Assembly: GCF_000378465.1 (NCBI RefSeq)
Contig: NZ_KB899910.1
Coordinates: 186,001 to 250,000, forward strand
From: Elioraea tepidiphila DSM 17972
GTDB lineage: Bacteria > Pseudomonadota > Alphaproteobacteria > Acetobacterales > Acetobacteraceae
Reading direction: 5' to 3'
DNA: 64,000 nt
Positions 1 through 8,524 of the stretch are shown here, one piece after another; the first letter of the stretch is position 1; the number at the start of each line of letters is the position of its first letter. A model generated the notes under the pieces. It did not search any database. It was not told the DNA's origin and saw only the letters and a list, made by a program, of their open reading frames with translations. The position numbers and the translations under genes were made by a program.

Positions 1-185
1 GCGCGGCGGCGGAGTTCCTCGACCGGCAGGGCGGCGAGACGGGCGGCGATGGCGGCCAGCGCACCTCCGTCGTCAGGGCGCGATGTCGTCAGTTCGCAGA
101 AGAACGGCCCCGGGTCGTAGCCGGCCAGGATAGGGCGTTGAGCCGCCTCGCCGAGCCCTGCCGCCACGTCCGTCTCCCCATCCAT
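1..185 (-). CDS. Probable circularly permuted ATP-grasp protein, N-terminal fragment
   Basis: This open frame starts at an ATG at 185 and runs off the left edge, so only about 61 residues are visible. They include GYDPGPFFCEL followed by a leucine/alanine/arginine-rich segment ending LPVEELRRRA. This resembles the start of circularly permuted type 2 ATP-grasp proteins, which often sit in operons with alpha-E and transglutaminase proteins. The assignment rests on a short N-terminus and none of the ATP-binding core is present. A GTG at 167 is an alternative start. Confidence 0.4.
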   Translation of the reverse strand, partial: MDGETDVAAGLGEAAQRPILAGYDPGPFFCELTTSRPDDGGALAAIAARLAALPVEELRRR

Positions 186-361
186 GCGCGCCCCCGTCGT
201 CGCGACGTGCACGGCGTCTCTCCCTGCGCCGATCCTAGGCCCGCACGCGCGCGCGAGGGAAGGCCGCGACGCTTGATCATGCCGCCCGATTCGCCGATAA
301 GGCGGTCAAAGCGCTTCCAAACGCCGCGTCGAGTCGCGCGGCCTGCCGGCGGAGGACTCCC

Positions 362-862
362 TTGCGCTCGCTTCTCCTGAACGCAGCCGCCGTCGTCGCG
401 GTCGGCCTCACCGCTTCCAGCGCGCTTGCCCAGTCCTGCGCCAATGCGCGCGAGAAGGCGGCCTTCGACCTGCGCGCGTTGCAGACGCACCTGATGGTCG
501 GCGCGCTCTCCTGCGGCATGCATGACCGCTACAACGCCTTCGTCACCCGGTTCCAGTCCGATCTCGCGGGCGCCCACCGGAACCTGACGGGCTACTTCAA
601 CCGCGTGCACGGCCGCAGCGCGCAGCGGGATCTGAACCAGTACATCACCGCCCTCGCCAACGCGCAGTCGCAGGAGGGCATCCGCCTCGGCAGCCATTTC
701 TGCGGCAAGATCGGCCCGCTCTTCGACCAGGTGATGAGCGGCGGCAATGCCGAGCTCGCCACCGTCTCGGCCGCGGCGAGCCTGCCCCAGGCCTATCCGG
801 TGCGGCCCTGCGACGTCCGTACCGCCGAGACGCCGGCGAACACCAGCACACGCCAGCGCTGA
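362..862 (+). CDS. Secreted hypothetical protein
   Basis: This 166-residue protein is probably exported. It starts at a TTG with a GGAGGA ribosome site 5 nt upstream. The N-terminus is a signal peptide (RSLLLNAAAVVAVGL, cleavage near ALAQ-SC around residue 24). The mature part is mostly helical, with four cysteines (residues about 26, 52, 113 and 149) that could form two disulfides in the periplasm, and an Asn/Gln-rich central segment. I recognise no domain. The C-terminus is a low-complexity TPANTSTRQR tail. It stands alone, diverging from the partial gene at the left edge and converging on the OmpA gene. Confidence 0.7.
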   Translation: MRSLLLNAAAVVAVGLTASSALAQSCANAREKAAFDLRALQTHLMVGALSCGMHDRYNAFVTRFQSDLAGAHRNLTGYFNRVHGRSAQRDLNQYITALANAQSQEGIRLGSHFCGKIGPLFDQVMSGGNAELATVSAAASLPQAYPVRPCDVRTAETPANTSTRQR

Positions 863-1019
863 CCTTCGCGGCGCGCTTCTCCCCGCGCCGCCCGGCTCAA
901 CCCGTCGCCCGACCTGACCTGCTGCTGCGCCCATGGCGGGGCGGCCGTGACTGCACGCCATCGCGCACGGATGGGTCTGGGCGACGCCACCGGGCCGGTC
1001 CCGGCGGCCGCATGGACGA

Positions 1020-1052
1020 AAGAAAAGGGGCGCCCGCGGGCGCCCCTTTCCG
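1020..1052 (-). terminator. Rho-independent terminator of the OmpA gene
   Basis: A perfect GC hairpin (AAAGGGGCGCCC / GGGCGCCCCTTT) lies about 25 nt beyond the OmpA stop. On the minus strand it is followed by TTTTCTTTC, giving a classical intrinsic terminator. The A-rich left flank could let it also act weakly on plus-strand transcripts from the secreted-protein gene. Confidence 0.8.
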
Positions 1053-1072
1053 TCAGGCCGATCCTGCGCGGA

Positions 1073-2134
1073 TCAGCGGAGCACGATCTCCACGCGCCGG
1101 TTCTGCGGCTCACGGACATTCGGGCCGGTCGGCACCAGCGGCTGGCTGAAGCCACGGCCGGTGATGACCATCTGGCTGCGCGGGATGCCACGGCGCTCGA
1201 GCTCCGCGGCCACCGCGTTCGCACGCCGGACCGAGAGCGCCTGGTTGTAGGCGGCCGAGCCGACGGTGTCGGTGTGGCCCGTCACCTCGATGCGGGTGGA
1301 CTGCACGCGCGGCGCGTTGGTGGCGGCCTCGGCGATGATCTCGCGCGCCCGATCCGTCAGCGCCGAGCTGTCGAAATCGAAGAACACGAGGTAGGTGCGG
1401 GCCGGAGCGGGCGCTGCCGCCGGAGCCGGCGCCGGCGGCGGCGGCGGCGGCGTCACGCCGAAGGCGTAGCGCAGGCCGATCAGGAAGGTGTGGTTGTAGT
1501 TGTCGGCCTTCACGCTGCCGCCGCCACCGGCGGCCGTGACCGAATACCGATTCTCCAGCGTGCCGAAAAAGCGATACTCGGCGTTGATCGCGAGACCGGG
1601 AACACCGGCGATCGGAACGCTCAGACCGGCGATGCCCTGGAAGGCAAAGTTGTTGTCGTCGTCATCGACGAGCTGAACGCCGCCGCCGCGGACGCCATCC
1701 CACTTGGTCCAGGCCCAGCCGGCACCGGCGCCGAGATACGGATAGAGGAACCCGAGGCCGAGGTCGAAATCGACCAGGGCATTGATCATCGCGCCATAGG
1801 TCTCCTGGCGCCCGCCAGGGGATGCCAGCCGCGTCCCGCCGACCGTGATGCGGTCAACGTCGTTGTTGCGGTAGTTGCCCTCGAGTTCGACCCGGAGGCC
1901 GATGCCCGGCACAACCTGGCCGAAGCCCCAGCCGATGCGGCCGATCACCGCCCAGCCGCCGTCGAACGTCACCTCGTTCGTGCCGGCGCGCGCCGGCGAG
2001 AAGTTCAGGTCGGCGTCCTGAACGATGTTGTAGCCGCCCATCAGGCCGATATAGAGGCCGTCGACCGGCTGGGCGCTGACCGCGGCGGGCAGCACGCCCA
2101 TCGTCGCAGCCAGAAGCACAGTGCGGAGCTTCAT
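1073..2134 (-). CDS. OmpA-family outer-membrane protein
   Basis: This 353-residue outer-membrane porin-like protein has a peptidoglycan-binding tail. The start at 2134 is preferred over longer upstream frames because AAGGAG lies just upstream and a signal peptide follows (MKLRTVLLAATMGVLPAAVSAQ). Residues about 25-220 form an 8-strand OmpA-type barrel (YIGLMGGYNI near the start, FLIGLRYAFGV at the last strand). A Pro/Ala hinge (TPPPPPPAPAPAAAPAPA) follows. The C-terminal OmpA domain carries FFDFDSSALT, the GHTDTVGS motif and the NRRVEI end that contact meso-diaminopimelate. It is monocistronic, with a long GC-poorer leader upstream and an intrinsic terminator downstream. The family assignment is secure, the specific role is not. 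Confidence 0.93.
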   Translation of the reverse strand: MKLRTVLLAATMGVLPAAVSAQPVDGLYIGLMGGYNIVQDADLNFSPARAGTNEVTFDGGWAVIGRIGWGFGQVVPGIGLRVELEGNYRNNDVDRITVGGTRLASPGGRQETYGAMINALVDFDLGLGFLYPYLGAGAGWAWTKWDGVRGGGVQLVDDDDNNFAFQGIAGLSVPIAGVPGLAINAEYRFFGTLENRYSVTAAGGGGSVKADNYNHTFLIGLRYAFGVTPPPPPPAPAPAAAPAPARTYLVFFDFDSSALTDRAREIIAEAATNAPRVQSTRIEVTGHTDTVGSAAYNQALSVRRANAVAAELERRGIPRSQMVITGRGFSQPLVPTGPNVREPQNRRVEIVLR

Positions 2135-2341
2135 CCGTATCTCTCCTTGACCAAACCCGCGCGGGGCATGGGCCCGGCCGGTGGGCACGACGCCCTTCGG
2201 CACTCCGTATCCCGCAATGCAGGCACCATACAAAACCGACCGCGTGCTTGCACCGGGTCCACCGACGTTTTTCCCATCCTGTGGCGCGGGCGCAACAGGT
2301 GTGACCGTTCTGCGCCGAACGTCCGGTGATGCAACGCACAA

Positions 2342-2439
2342 TGGCGGAAGAGGGCGGGAGTCGAACCCACCCGGGACTGCGTCCAGCCGCCCCAACCGGC
2401 TTTGAAGGCCGGCCGGCCCACCGGGGCCGATCCTCTTCC
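2342..2439 (-). tRNA. selC: tRNA-Sec (anticodon UCA)
   Basis: This 98-nt selenocysteine tRNA has its anticodon UCA encoded at 2403-2405 in the loop CUUCAAA. The acceptor stem has 8 base pairs (GGAAGAGG with CCUCUUCC), longer than the usual 7 and typical of bacterial tRNA-Sec. A G discriminator and an encoded CCA end follow. The T-arm carries GGUUCGACUC, and a long GC-rich variable arm lies between the anticodon and T stems. The 5' end is only 6 nt beyond the selA stop codon, so the tRNA is probably co-transcribed with the enzyme that acts on it. It reads UGA in selenoprotein mRNAs, one of which lies near 26.7 kb. Confidence 0.95.
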
Positions 2440-2445
2440 GTCGAA

Positions 2446-3861
2446 TCACATCGCCCCGCGGCCGAGGTCGGGCAAGACAGCAGCGAGGTCGCGTTCATCC
2501 GTGTCGGTCAGGCAGCGGCAGTCGAGCCAGAGCCGCCCCTCGCCGATTCGGCCGAGCACCGGCACCGGAAGCGCGCGCAGCCGCGACGCGACCGATTCGA
2601 CACCCTTGCCCGCCACCGTCACCGCCGCGGACAGCAGCCGGTCCTCGGGCAAGGCCCCTGAGCCGATCTGGCTCCGGCACGGCTCGACGGCGACCTGCCA
2701 GGCCGGTCCGAGCGCCGGCCGGAGCCTGTCCATGAGGCGCCCGGCGGCGGCGCGGATGGCCGATTCGGGGCGCGTCAGCAGCGCGAGGGCCGGCAGGCGC
2801 TGAGGCAGCAGGTCCGGCGCGCGGTAGAGACGCAGCACCGCCTCCAGGGCCGCAAGCCTCCCCTTGTCCAGCCGCAGCGCCCGCTTGAGCGGGTTGCGGT
2901 TGAGCCGCCGGATCAGGTCGGCACGCCCGACCACCAAGCCGGCCTGCGGCCCGCCCAGCAGCTTGTCGCCGGAGAAGGTGACGAGGTCGGCGCCGGCGGC
3001 GAGCGCCTCGCGCGCGGTCGGCTCGTGCGGCAGGCCGAATCGGTCGAGATCGACGAGCGCGCCGGCGCCGAGATCGGTCACGAAGGGCGCGCCCGCATTC
3101 TTCGCGATCGCGGCAAGCTCGCGGTCGGCAACCCGGGCGGTGAAACCGCTGATCGCGAAATTCGCCTGGTGCACCCGCATCAGCAGCGCCGTGCGTGGGC
3201 CGATCGCGTCCCGGTAGTCGCGCGCATGGGTCCGATTCGTGGTGCCGATCTCGACCAGCCGGCACCCCGCGCGCGCCATGATCTCGGGCATGCGGAACGA
3301 GCCGCCGATCTCGATCAGCTCGCCGCGGCTGACCGGCACCTCGCGGCCCTTGGCGAGCGTGTTCAGCACCAGCAGCACGGCGGCGGCATTGTTGTTGACC
3401 ACCGTCGCGTCCTCGGCGCCGGTCAGCTCCCGCAGCAGGCTCCGGACGTGATGGTCGCGCTCGCCCCGCCGCCCGGTGGCCAGGTCGAACTCCAGCGTGG
3501 TCGGATGGCGCATCGCCTCGGCGGCGGCCGCGATCGCCTCCTCGGGCAGGGGGGCGCGGCCGAGATTGGTGTGCAGCACCGTGCCGGTCAGGTTGACGAC
3601 GCGGCGCTGGCTCGGCGCGAACAGGCGCGCGAGGCGATCGGCGGCAGCGTCGATCAGCGCGATCTCGCCGGGCGGCTGGGCGCCGGCGCGGAAGGCGGCG
3701 CGCACGGCCTCGGCCTCCGCACGCAGCGCAGCGAGCGTGGCGTCGCGGCCGAACCGGGCGAGCAGCACCGCAGCTGCGGGCGTGCGCAGCAGCCGGTCGA
3801 TCGAGGGGATGGGGGAGCGGGTCGCGGGCACGCCCGCGAGCATGCGACCCTGCCGTCGCAT
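2446..3861 (-). CDS. selA: L-seryl-tRNA(Sec) selenium transferase SelA
   Basis: SelA is a PLP enzyme that converts Ser-tRNA-Sec to Sec-tRNA-Sec using selenophosphate. The frame gives 471 residues, the normal size. Visible features are the N-terminal helical domain ([10 protein letters not shown] at 19-28), the core [16 protein letters not shown] at 90-105, the conserved NNNAAAVLL segment near 156-164 and [12 protein letters not shown] with the PLP lysine at about 300. A second in-frame ATG at 3843 gives a slightly shorter protein. The tRNA-Sec gene follows 6 nt after the stop. No selB or selD is visible in the window although selA and selB are commonly adjacent, so they must lie elsewhere if the pathway works. 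Confidence 0.95.
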   Translation of the reverse strand: MRRQGRMLAGVPATRSPIPSIDRLLRTPAAAVLLARFGRDATLAALRAEAEAVRAAFRAGAQPPGEIALIDAAADRLARLFAPSQRRVVNLTGTVLHTNLGRAPLPEEAIAAAAEAMRHPTTLEFDLATGRRGERDHHVRSLLRELTGAEDATVVNNNAAAVLLVLNTLAKGREVPVSRGELIEIGGSFRMPEIMARAGCRLVEIGTTNRTHARDYRDAIGPRTALLMRVHQANFAISGFTARVADRELAAIAKNAGAPFVTDLGAGALVDLDRFGLPHEPTAREALAAGADLVTFSGDKLLGGPQAGLVVGRADLIRRLNRNPLKRALRLDKGRLAALEAVLRLYRAPDLLPQRLPALALLTRPESAIRAAAGRLMDRLRPALGPAWQVAVEPCRSQIGSGALPEDRLLSAAVTVAGKGVESVASRLRALPVPVLGRIGEGRLWLDCRCLTDTDERDLAAVLPDLGRGAM

Positions 3862-3935
3862 GCGCCACGGGGTTTGTGCGCCGGGCGAGGCTGCGCCAGC
3901 CTAGCGCCCACGCCGGATCATCGACAGGAGCAATC

Positions 3936-4559
3936 ATGACGCTTGCCGCGGGGTTCCATGACGTCCCGGCGGGGCACGTCCCGACCGTGGTGACCCATCT
4001 CGAGATGACCACCATGCCGCTCCTGCGGCCGGCGCCACCGCCGCCGCCCTCCCCGCGCGGCCCCTGGACCATCGCGCGGGCGGAGCGTATCGACCTCGCC
4101 TGGTACCGCGCCCTCTACCGCCGCATCGGCACCGACTGGCTGTGGTCGGCGAGGCTGCTGATGGCCGATGGCGCGCTCGCGGCCCTGCTGAACCACCCGG
4201 ATTTCGAGCTCTGGACGCTCCGGCAGGAGGCGGTCGACGAGGGCATCGCCGAGCTCGACTTCCGCGAGCCCGGACACTGCGAGCTGAGGCTGTTCGGCGT
4301 CACTGCCGGACTGATCGGCACCGGCGCGGCGCGGACGCTGATGAACCATGCGATCGCGCGCGCCTGGGCCCGTCCCGGGCTTCGCCGGTTCTGGTTGCAC
4401 ACCTGCACGCTCGACCATCCGCGCGCGCTCGCGTTCTACATCCGCTCCGGCTTCGTGCCATTCCGATATCAGGTCGAGATCATGCCCGACCCGCGGCTCG
4501 ACGGCACGCTGCCGGCCGATGCCGCGCCCGGCGTGCCGATTATCCGGCCAGCGCGCTGA
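3936..4559 (+). CDS. GNAT-family N-acetyltransferase
   Basis: This 207-residue protein has a GNAT fold in its second half and would transfer an acetyl group from acetyl-CoA to an unknown amine. The start at 3936 has AGGAG 4 nt upstream. After a proline-rich stretch (about residues 32-42) come the strand CELRLFGVTAGLIGTGAARTLMNHAIARAW, where the acetyl-CoA pyrophosphate loop is GLIGTG, and the closing HPRALAFYIRSGFVPF segment typical of GNAT strand 5/helix 4. It diverges from selA. The substrate cannot be inferred. Confidence 0.8.
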   Translation: MTLAAGFHDVPAGHVPTVVTHLEMTTMPLLRPAPPPPPSPRGPWTIARAERIDLAWYRALYRRIGTDWLWSARLLMADGALAALLNHPDFELWTLRQEAVDEGIAELDFREPGHCELRLFGVTAGLIGTGAARTLMNHAIARAWARPGLRRFWLHTCTLDHPRALAFYIRSGFVPFRYQVEIMPDPRLDGTLPADAAPGVPIIRPAR

Positions 4560-4561
4560 GC

Positions 4562-5227
4562 CTATCTGCGACGCACGATCCAGCCCGAGAACCTGCCGAC
4601 GCTGTCCTTCGGATAGTCGTTCCGCTTGCCCCCCAGATCCCAGCCGATCGGCGTGTCTCCGGCGTTGTAGGCGGCGGTCTTGTCGTTCTCCATCTTGGTG
4701 ACGTGCACGTGCCCGTCCCACGGATCGCAGACGCATCCGTGGCCTGCATGGAACTCGTCGATCACCACGAAATGCGCCCCGCCGCCATTCCAGACCACAT
4801 GGCCGATCACCGGCGCGCCCTTGGCCGTCGCCGTCTTGGCCGCCTTGGCGAACCCCTTCTCGCCGGCATTGACGCACTCCCAGTTGCCGAGCCCGAGATT
4901 GCTCAGCACCGCAGGAAACTGCATCGCGTCGGAGTACTGGCTGCCGTCGTAGGGCGAGCCGGTGACCTTGGTATATTCGTCATAGACCTGCTTCTCGGTC
5001 TTCACCGCGGCGTCGAACGCGGCCTTGCTCAGCGTCGCGCCGACATAGGAGCCGATGATCGGCACCACCGAGACGGCGCTGCCCGCCGCCATGCCTGCCA
5101 GCATCAGCCCCTTCTTCATCTTGAAGTTCACCATCATGATGCTGGCCATGCCGCACGAGTTCTGCGCGTGCTGGGCATAGACCATGTGCGCGCTCGCGAA
5201 GCGCGTCAGCCGCAGGAACCAGGACAT
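4562..5227 (-). CDS. Papain-like (C39-like) cysteine protease
   Basis: This 221-residue protein looks like a papain-fold cysteine peptidase. Gln19 and Cys25 sit in QHAQNSCGMASIMM, His152 in GGGAHFVVIDEFH, and an acidic partner is in the following CDPWDG, giving the Cys-His-Asp order of C39/AvrRpt2-type peptidases. A hydrophobic glycine-rich segment (about residues 40-65, GLMLAGMAAGSAV) is inserted right after the catalytic cysteine region, which is unusual and could insert in a membrane. There is no standard signal peptide. No bacteriocin or ABC exporter gene is nearby, so the substrate is unknown. It converges with the GNAT gene. Confidence 0.6.
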   Translation of the reverse strand: MSWFLRLTRFASAHMVYAQHAQNSCGMASIMMVNFKMKKGLMLAGMAAGSAVSVVPIIGSYVGATLSKAAFDAAVKTEKQVYDEYTKVTGSPYDGSQYSDAMQFPAVLSNLGLGNWECVNAGEKGFAKAAKTATAKGAPVIGHVVWNGGGAHFVVIDEFHAGHGCVCDPWDGHVHVTKMENDKTAAYNAGDTPIGWDLGGKRNDYPKDSVGRFSGWIVRRR

Positions 5228-5346
5228 CGCGTTCCGCCCCCGCCCTCCCCGCGACCTGCCGCCCGCTCGGCCGGCGCGCGCGAGATCACAACAATCCTAG
5301 CAGGCAACGTTCCCGGCGGCTATGGGCGGGCCCGCCTGCGGCGCGC

Positions 5347-6246
5347 TCACCCCTGCTTCGGGTCGGGGAGCTTGATGCCGGCGAGCATCTGCCAGAAGCG
5401 GATGACGAAGGCGTCATCGCGCCCGCCATGCCCGGCGGCCGAGACGCCGAGAAAGAGCTGATGCGCCGCCGAGGTCACGGGCAGCGGGAATGTCATGCCG
5501 CGCGCCGCATCCAGCACGATGCCGAGATCCTTGACGAAGATGTCGACCGCCGACCGCGGCGTGTCGTCGCCGTCGAGGATGTGCGGCACGCGATTGCTGA
5601 ACATCCAGGAGTTGCCGGCGGCCGAGCTGATGACCTCGTAGAGCATCCTCGGGTCGGCGCCGGCACGGATGCCGAGCGCCATCGCCTCGGCCGCCGCCGC
5701 GATATGCACCCCGGCGAGCAGCTGGTTCACCATCTTCACCGTGCTGCCGATGCCGGGCGCGTCACCGAGCCGCCAGGTCTTGCGCGCGATCGCGGCGAGC
5801 ACGGGCTCGGCCTTGGCGAAGGCCGCCTCCGCGCCCGAGGCCATCACCACCATCGTGCCCTCGGCAGCACCCTTGGCCCCGCCCGAGACCGGCGCGTCGA
5901 GCCAGAGCAGGCCCGCCGCCTCGGCCTTCGTGGCGAGCGCGCGCGCGGCTTCGGGCGCCACGGTCGCCGAGGCGATCACCACCGCGCCCGGCGCCAGACG
6001 CGGCAGCGCGCCGCCCTCGCCGAACAGCGCGGTTTCGGTCTGCGCCGCGTTCACCACCAGCACGAGCGCCGCTTCCGTGCCCTCGGCGATCTCGCCCGCG
6101 CGCGCCACCGCCTTGCCGCCGGCGGCGATGAACGCGTCGCGCGCCTCCGCGCGCGGATCGACCCCGGTGACGTCATGCCCTGCCTTCAGCAGGTTGAGTG
6201 CCGCCCCCATGCCCATCGAGCCGAGCCCGATCGCCGCGACCTTCAT
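5347..6246 (-). CDS. NAD(P)-dependent 3-hydroxyacid dehydrogenase, threonate-dehydrogenase type
   Basis: This 299-residue beta-hydroxyacid dehydrogenase belongs to the 3-hydroxyisobutyrate/tartronate-semialdehyde family. The Rossmann motif GLGSMGMG is at residues 7-14, the substrate-binding DAPVSGGAKGA near 137-147, and the catalytic lysine in GSTVKMVNQLLAG. The C-terminal helical domain contains SAVDIFVKDLGIV, which I associate with L-threonate dehydrogenase LtnD. It is the last gene of an operon with KDPGal kinase, KDPGal aldolase and an NMT1-type ABC permease and binding protein, which fits oxidation of a sugar acid. The exact substrate is inferred. Confidence 0.85.
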   Translation of the reverse strand: MKVAAIGLGSMGMGAALNLLKAGHDVTGVDPRAEARDAFIAAGGKAVARAGEIAEGTEAALVLVVNAAQTETALFGEGGALPRLAPGAVVIASATVAPEAARALATKAEAAGLLWLDAPVSGGAKGAAEGTMVVMASGAEAAFAKAEPVLAAIARKTWRLGDAPGIGSTVKMVNQLLAGVHIAAAAEAMALGIRAGADPRMLYEVISSAAGNSWMFSNRVPHILDGDDTPRSAVDIFVKDLGIVLDAARGMTFPLPVTSAAHQLFLGVSAAGHGGRDDAFVIRFWQMLAGIKLPDPKQG

Positions 6247-6264
6247 GCCGTTTCCCCGTTCCTG

Positions 6265-6882
6265 TCAGGCGAGCGCGGCGACGAAGCTCCGCGCGCGTCC
6301 GCCCACTGTCGCCGCATCGTCGCCCGGGCGGTAGAGGGCGCTGCCGACGCCGAACCCGGCCGCGCCGGCCGCGCGCCACGCCGCGACCGTGTCGGGCGCG
6401 ACCCCGCCGACCGGCAGCACCGGCAGCTCCTTCGGCAGCACCGCGCGCAGCGCCTTGAGCAGTACCGGCCCGCCGATCTCGGCCGGGAAGAGCTTCAGCG
6501 CATCCGCTCCCGCGTCGATCGCCGCGAAGGCCTCGGTCGTGGTGTACACGCCCGGCAGCACCATCAGCCCGCGCCGCGCCGCATGCGCGATCACCGCGGC
6601 ATCGGCGTGCGGCATCACGATCAGCCGCCCGCCCGCCTCGGCGACGCGATCCACCTCCGCAGGCGTGCGCACCGTGCCGGCGCCGACCAGGATGTCGGCC
6701 GCGAGCGCCTCCGAGAGCCGCGCGATCGAGGCGAAGGGCGCGGGCGAGTTCAGCGGCACCTCGATCACGCACCAGCCGGCATCGACAATCGCCTGCGCGA
6801 TCGGCACCACCTCCTCGGGGCGCACGCCGCGCAGGATGGCGACGAAGGGGCAGCGAGCAAGCCAGGGGGTGATGCGGCTCAT
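6265..6882 (-). CDS. dgoA: 2-dehydro-3-deoxy-6-phosphogalactonate aldolase
   Basis: This 205-residue class I aldolase of the KDPG/KDPGal family splits the phosphorylated keto-deoxy sugar acid into pyruvate and glyceraldehyde 3-phosphate. Visible are VAILRGVRPEE at residues 13-23 with the conserved catalytic Glu region, VGAGTVRTPAEVD, the Schiff-base lysine in ALKLFPAE and the phosphate loop VLPVGGVAPDT. The ATG at 6882 overlaps the stop of the upstream kinase as ATGA, so the two are translationally coupled. The reading frame continues open far upstream on the same strand, but that extension is only a shadow of the kinase. Confidence 0.9.
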   Translation of the reverse strand: MSRITPWLARCPFVAILRGVRPEEVVPIAQAIVDAGWCVIEVPLNSPAPFASIARLSEALAADILVGAGTVRTPAEVDRVAEAGGRLIVMPHADAAVIAHAARRGLMVLPGVYTTTEAFAAIDAGADALKLFPAEIGGPVLLKALRAVLPKELPVLPVGGVAPDTVAAWRAAGAAGFGVGSALYRPGDDAATVGGRARSFVAALA

Positions 6883-7739
6883 GCCAGCCCCGCTTCGCGC
6901 GCGATCGCCAACAGCCCGTGCGCCGCGGCCTCCTCGCCATGGGACGTGCTGCTGATGCCGAACCGGGCGAGGGCCCGCGCGTAACGCTCGGTCAACGCCA
7001 CGCTGCCGACCAGGTGCACGCTCGGCGCCTCGGCCGAGAGTTCGGCGATCTCGTGGCCGATCAGCAGCCCGGACAGCATCGACGGCAGCGCGGCGGGCGC
7101 GAGCCGGCCGAGCAGCACGCTGGCGCGCAGGCCGAACAGGTGATGCAACAACCCGCCCTCCTCGCGCGCGCGATCCAGCCCGGCATCGAACGCCGCGGGA
7201 TCGTCGGGCGGGTTCTCGGGAATGAGCGGCGCGAGGATCGACTGCGTGCGCATCAGCCCGAACACCTCGCCGGTCATGGCGGTGCGGAAGCCACGGATGC
7301 GCCCGTCCTCCAGCACCGCCCACTTGCTGTGCGTGCCGGGCAGACAGAGCACATGCCGCCCCGGACCCAGCGCGGCCGCGACGCCCAGAATCTGCGTCTC
7401 CTCGCCGCGCATCACGTCGGGCGGGTCCTGCGAGACGCCGGGCACGATCCAGGTCTGCGCCGCGCCTGGAACGGGGGCGAGCGCCAACGCGATCACGCCG
7501 AGCCCGGCCGGTGCCGCGACATAGGGCGCCTCGATCCAGCCCTGGCGGCTGCCGATCATCCCGCACATCAGCACCGGCGCCGGACGCCAGGCGCCGATGG
7601 CACGGTCGAGCACGCCGGCGAAGTCGCCATCGGCCACCGTGCGGATGCCGAACGGCCCCGACATCCGCTCCAGCACCGACCCGTCCGGCGCGAGCCGCCA
7701 GGCACGGAACGAGGTGATGCCCCAGTCGACCGCGATCAC
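6879..7739 (-). CDS. dgoK: 2-dehydro-3-deoxygalactonokinase
   Basis: This 286-residue sugar-acid kinase phosphorylates 2-dehydro-3-deoxygalactonate in the De Ley-Doudoroff pathway. It starts MIAVDWGITSFRAWRL, the phosphate-1 loop of this ASKHA family. PVLMCGMIGSRQGWIE, VLCLPGTHSKWAVLEDG and FRTAMTGEVFGLM are hallmark DgoK segments. It starts 1 nt after the permease stop and overlaps the aldolase start by 4 nt. With the aldolase it indicates catabolism of galactonate or a related aldonic acid. Confidence 0.92.
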   Translation of the reverse strand: MIAVDWGITSFRAWRLAPDGSVLERMSGPFGIRTVADGDFAGVLDRAIGAWRPAPVLMCGMIGSRQGWIEAPYVAAPAGLGVIALALAPVPGAAQTWIVPGVSQDPPDVMRGEETQILGVAAALGPGRHVLCLPGTHSKWAVLEDGRIRGFRTAMTGEVFGLMRTQSILAPLIPENPPDDPAAFDAGLDRAREEGGLLHHLFGLRASVLLGRLAPAALPSMLSGLLIGHEIAELSAEAPSVHLVGSVALTERYARALARFGISSTSHGEEAAAHGLLAIAREAGLA

Positions 7740-7740
7740 C

Positions 7741-8517
7741 TCAGCCGCCCGTCGCGTAGGCCTGTGCGCCGCGCGTCGCCCAGCGCGTGAAGCGCCGTTC
7801 GATCAGCGCGGCGACGCCATACATCGCAACCGCCAGGGCCGCGATGAGCAGCAGGGCCGCGAACATGCGCGGCACATTGGCCGAGGCGTCGCGCAGCATT
7901 AGGAAGCCGATGCCGCGATTGGCCGCCACCGTCTCGCTGATCACCGAGCCCACGAAGGCGAGCGTGATCGCGATCTTCAGCGAGGCGAAGAAGTACGGCA
8001 GCGAGCGCGGGATCGCGACCTTCAGCATGATGTCGCGCCTCTTGGCACCGAGGCTGCGCAGCACGTCGAGGAGTTCCGGCTCCACAGTGGCGACCCCGGT
8101 GGCGACGTTCACCACGATCGGGAAGAAGCTGATCAGGAAGGCGGTGATGATCGCCGGCACGGTACCGATGCCGACCCAGATCACCAGCACCGGCACGATC
8201 GCCACCTTCGGGATCGCGTTGAAGGCCACCAGCAGGGGGTAGATCGCGGCGTACAGCCAGGCGGAGGCGCCGATCGCGACCCCGAGGAACAGGCCGAACA
8301 CGACGGCGAAGCCGAATCCCGCGAGCGTGGTGAGCAGCGTCTGCTCGGCATTCAGCCAGATGCCCGCGCGGAACCGCCAGAGCGCCTCGAAGATCGCCGA
8401 CGGCGCGGGCAGGATGAACGGGCTGATACCCGTCACGCGGCAATACGCCTCCCAGCCGAGGAACAGCCCAAGCGTGACGAGCCACGGTGCTGCCGCGGGG
8501 GTCGCGAGGAAGCGCAT
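7741..8517 (-). CDS. ABC transporter permease, SsuC/TauC type
   Basis: This 258-residue inner-membrane permease has about six hydrophobic segments (first GLFLGWEAYCRV) and the conserved EAA-type loop LDVLRSLGAKRRDIMLKVAIPRSLPYFF. It belongs to the nitrate/sulfonate/taurine/NMT1 importer class and pairs with the binding protein just upstream. No ABC ATPase gene is present in this operon, so the energising subunit must be encoded elsewhere or shared. The neighbouring DgoK and DgoA suggest the imported compound may be a sugar acid, but this permease family rarely carries sugars, so the substrate is open. Confidence 0.88.
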   Translation of the reverse strand: MRFLATPAAAPWLVTLGLFLGWEAYCRVTGISPFILPAPSAIFEALWRFRAGIWLNAEQTLLTTLAGFGFAVVFGLFLGVAIGASAWLYAAIYPLLVAFNAIPKVAIVPVLVIWVGIGTVPAIITAFLISFFPIVVNVATGVATVEPELLDVLRSLGAKRRDIMLKVAIPRSLPYFFASLKIAITLAFVGSVISETVAANRGIGFLMLRDASANVPRMFAALLLIAALAVAMYGVAALIERRFTRWATRGAQAYATGG

Positions 8518-8524
8518 CAGCGCG

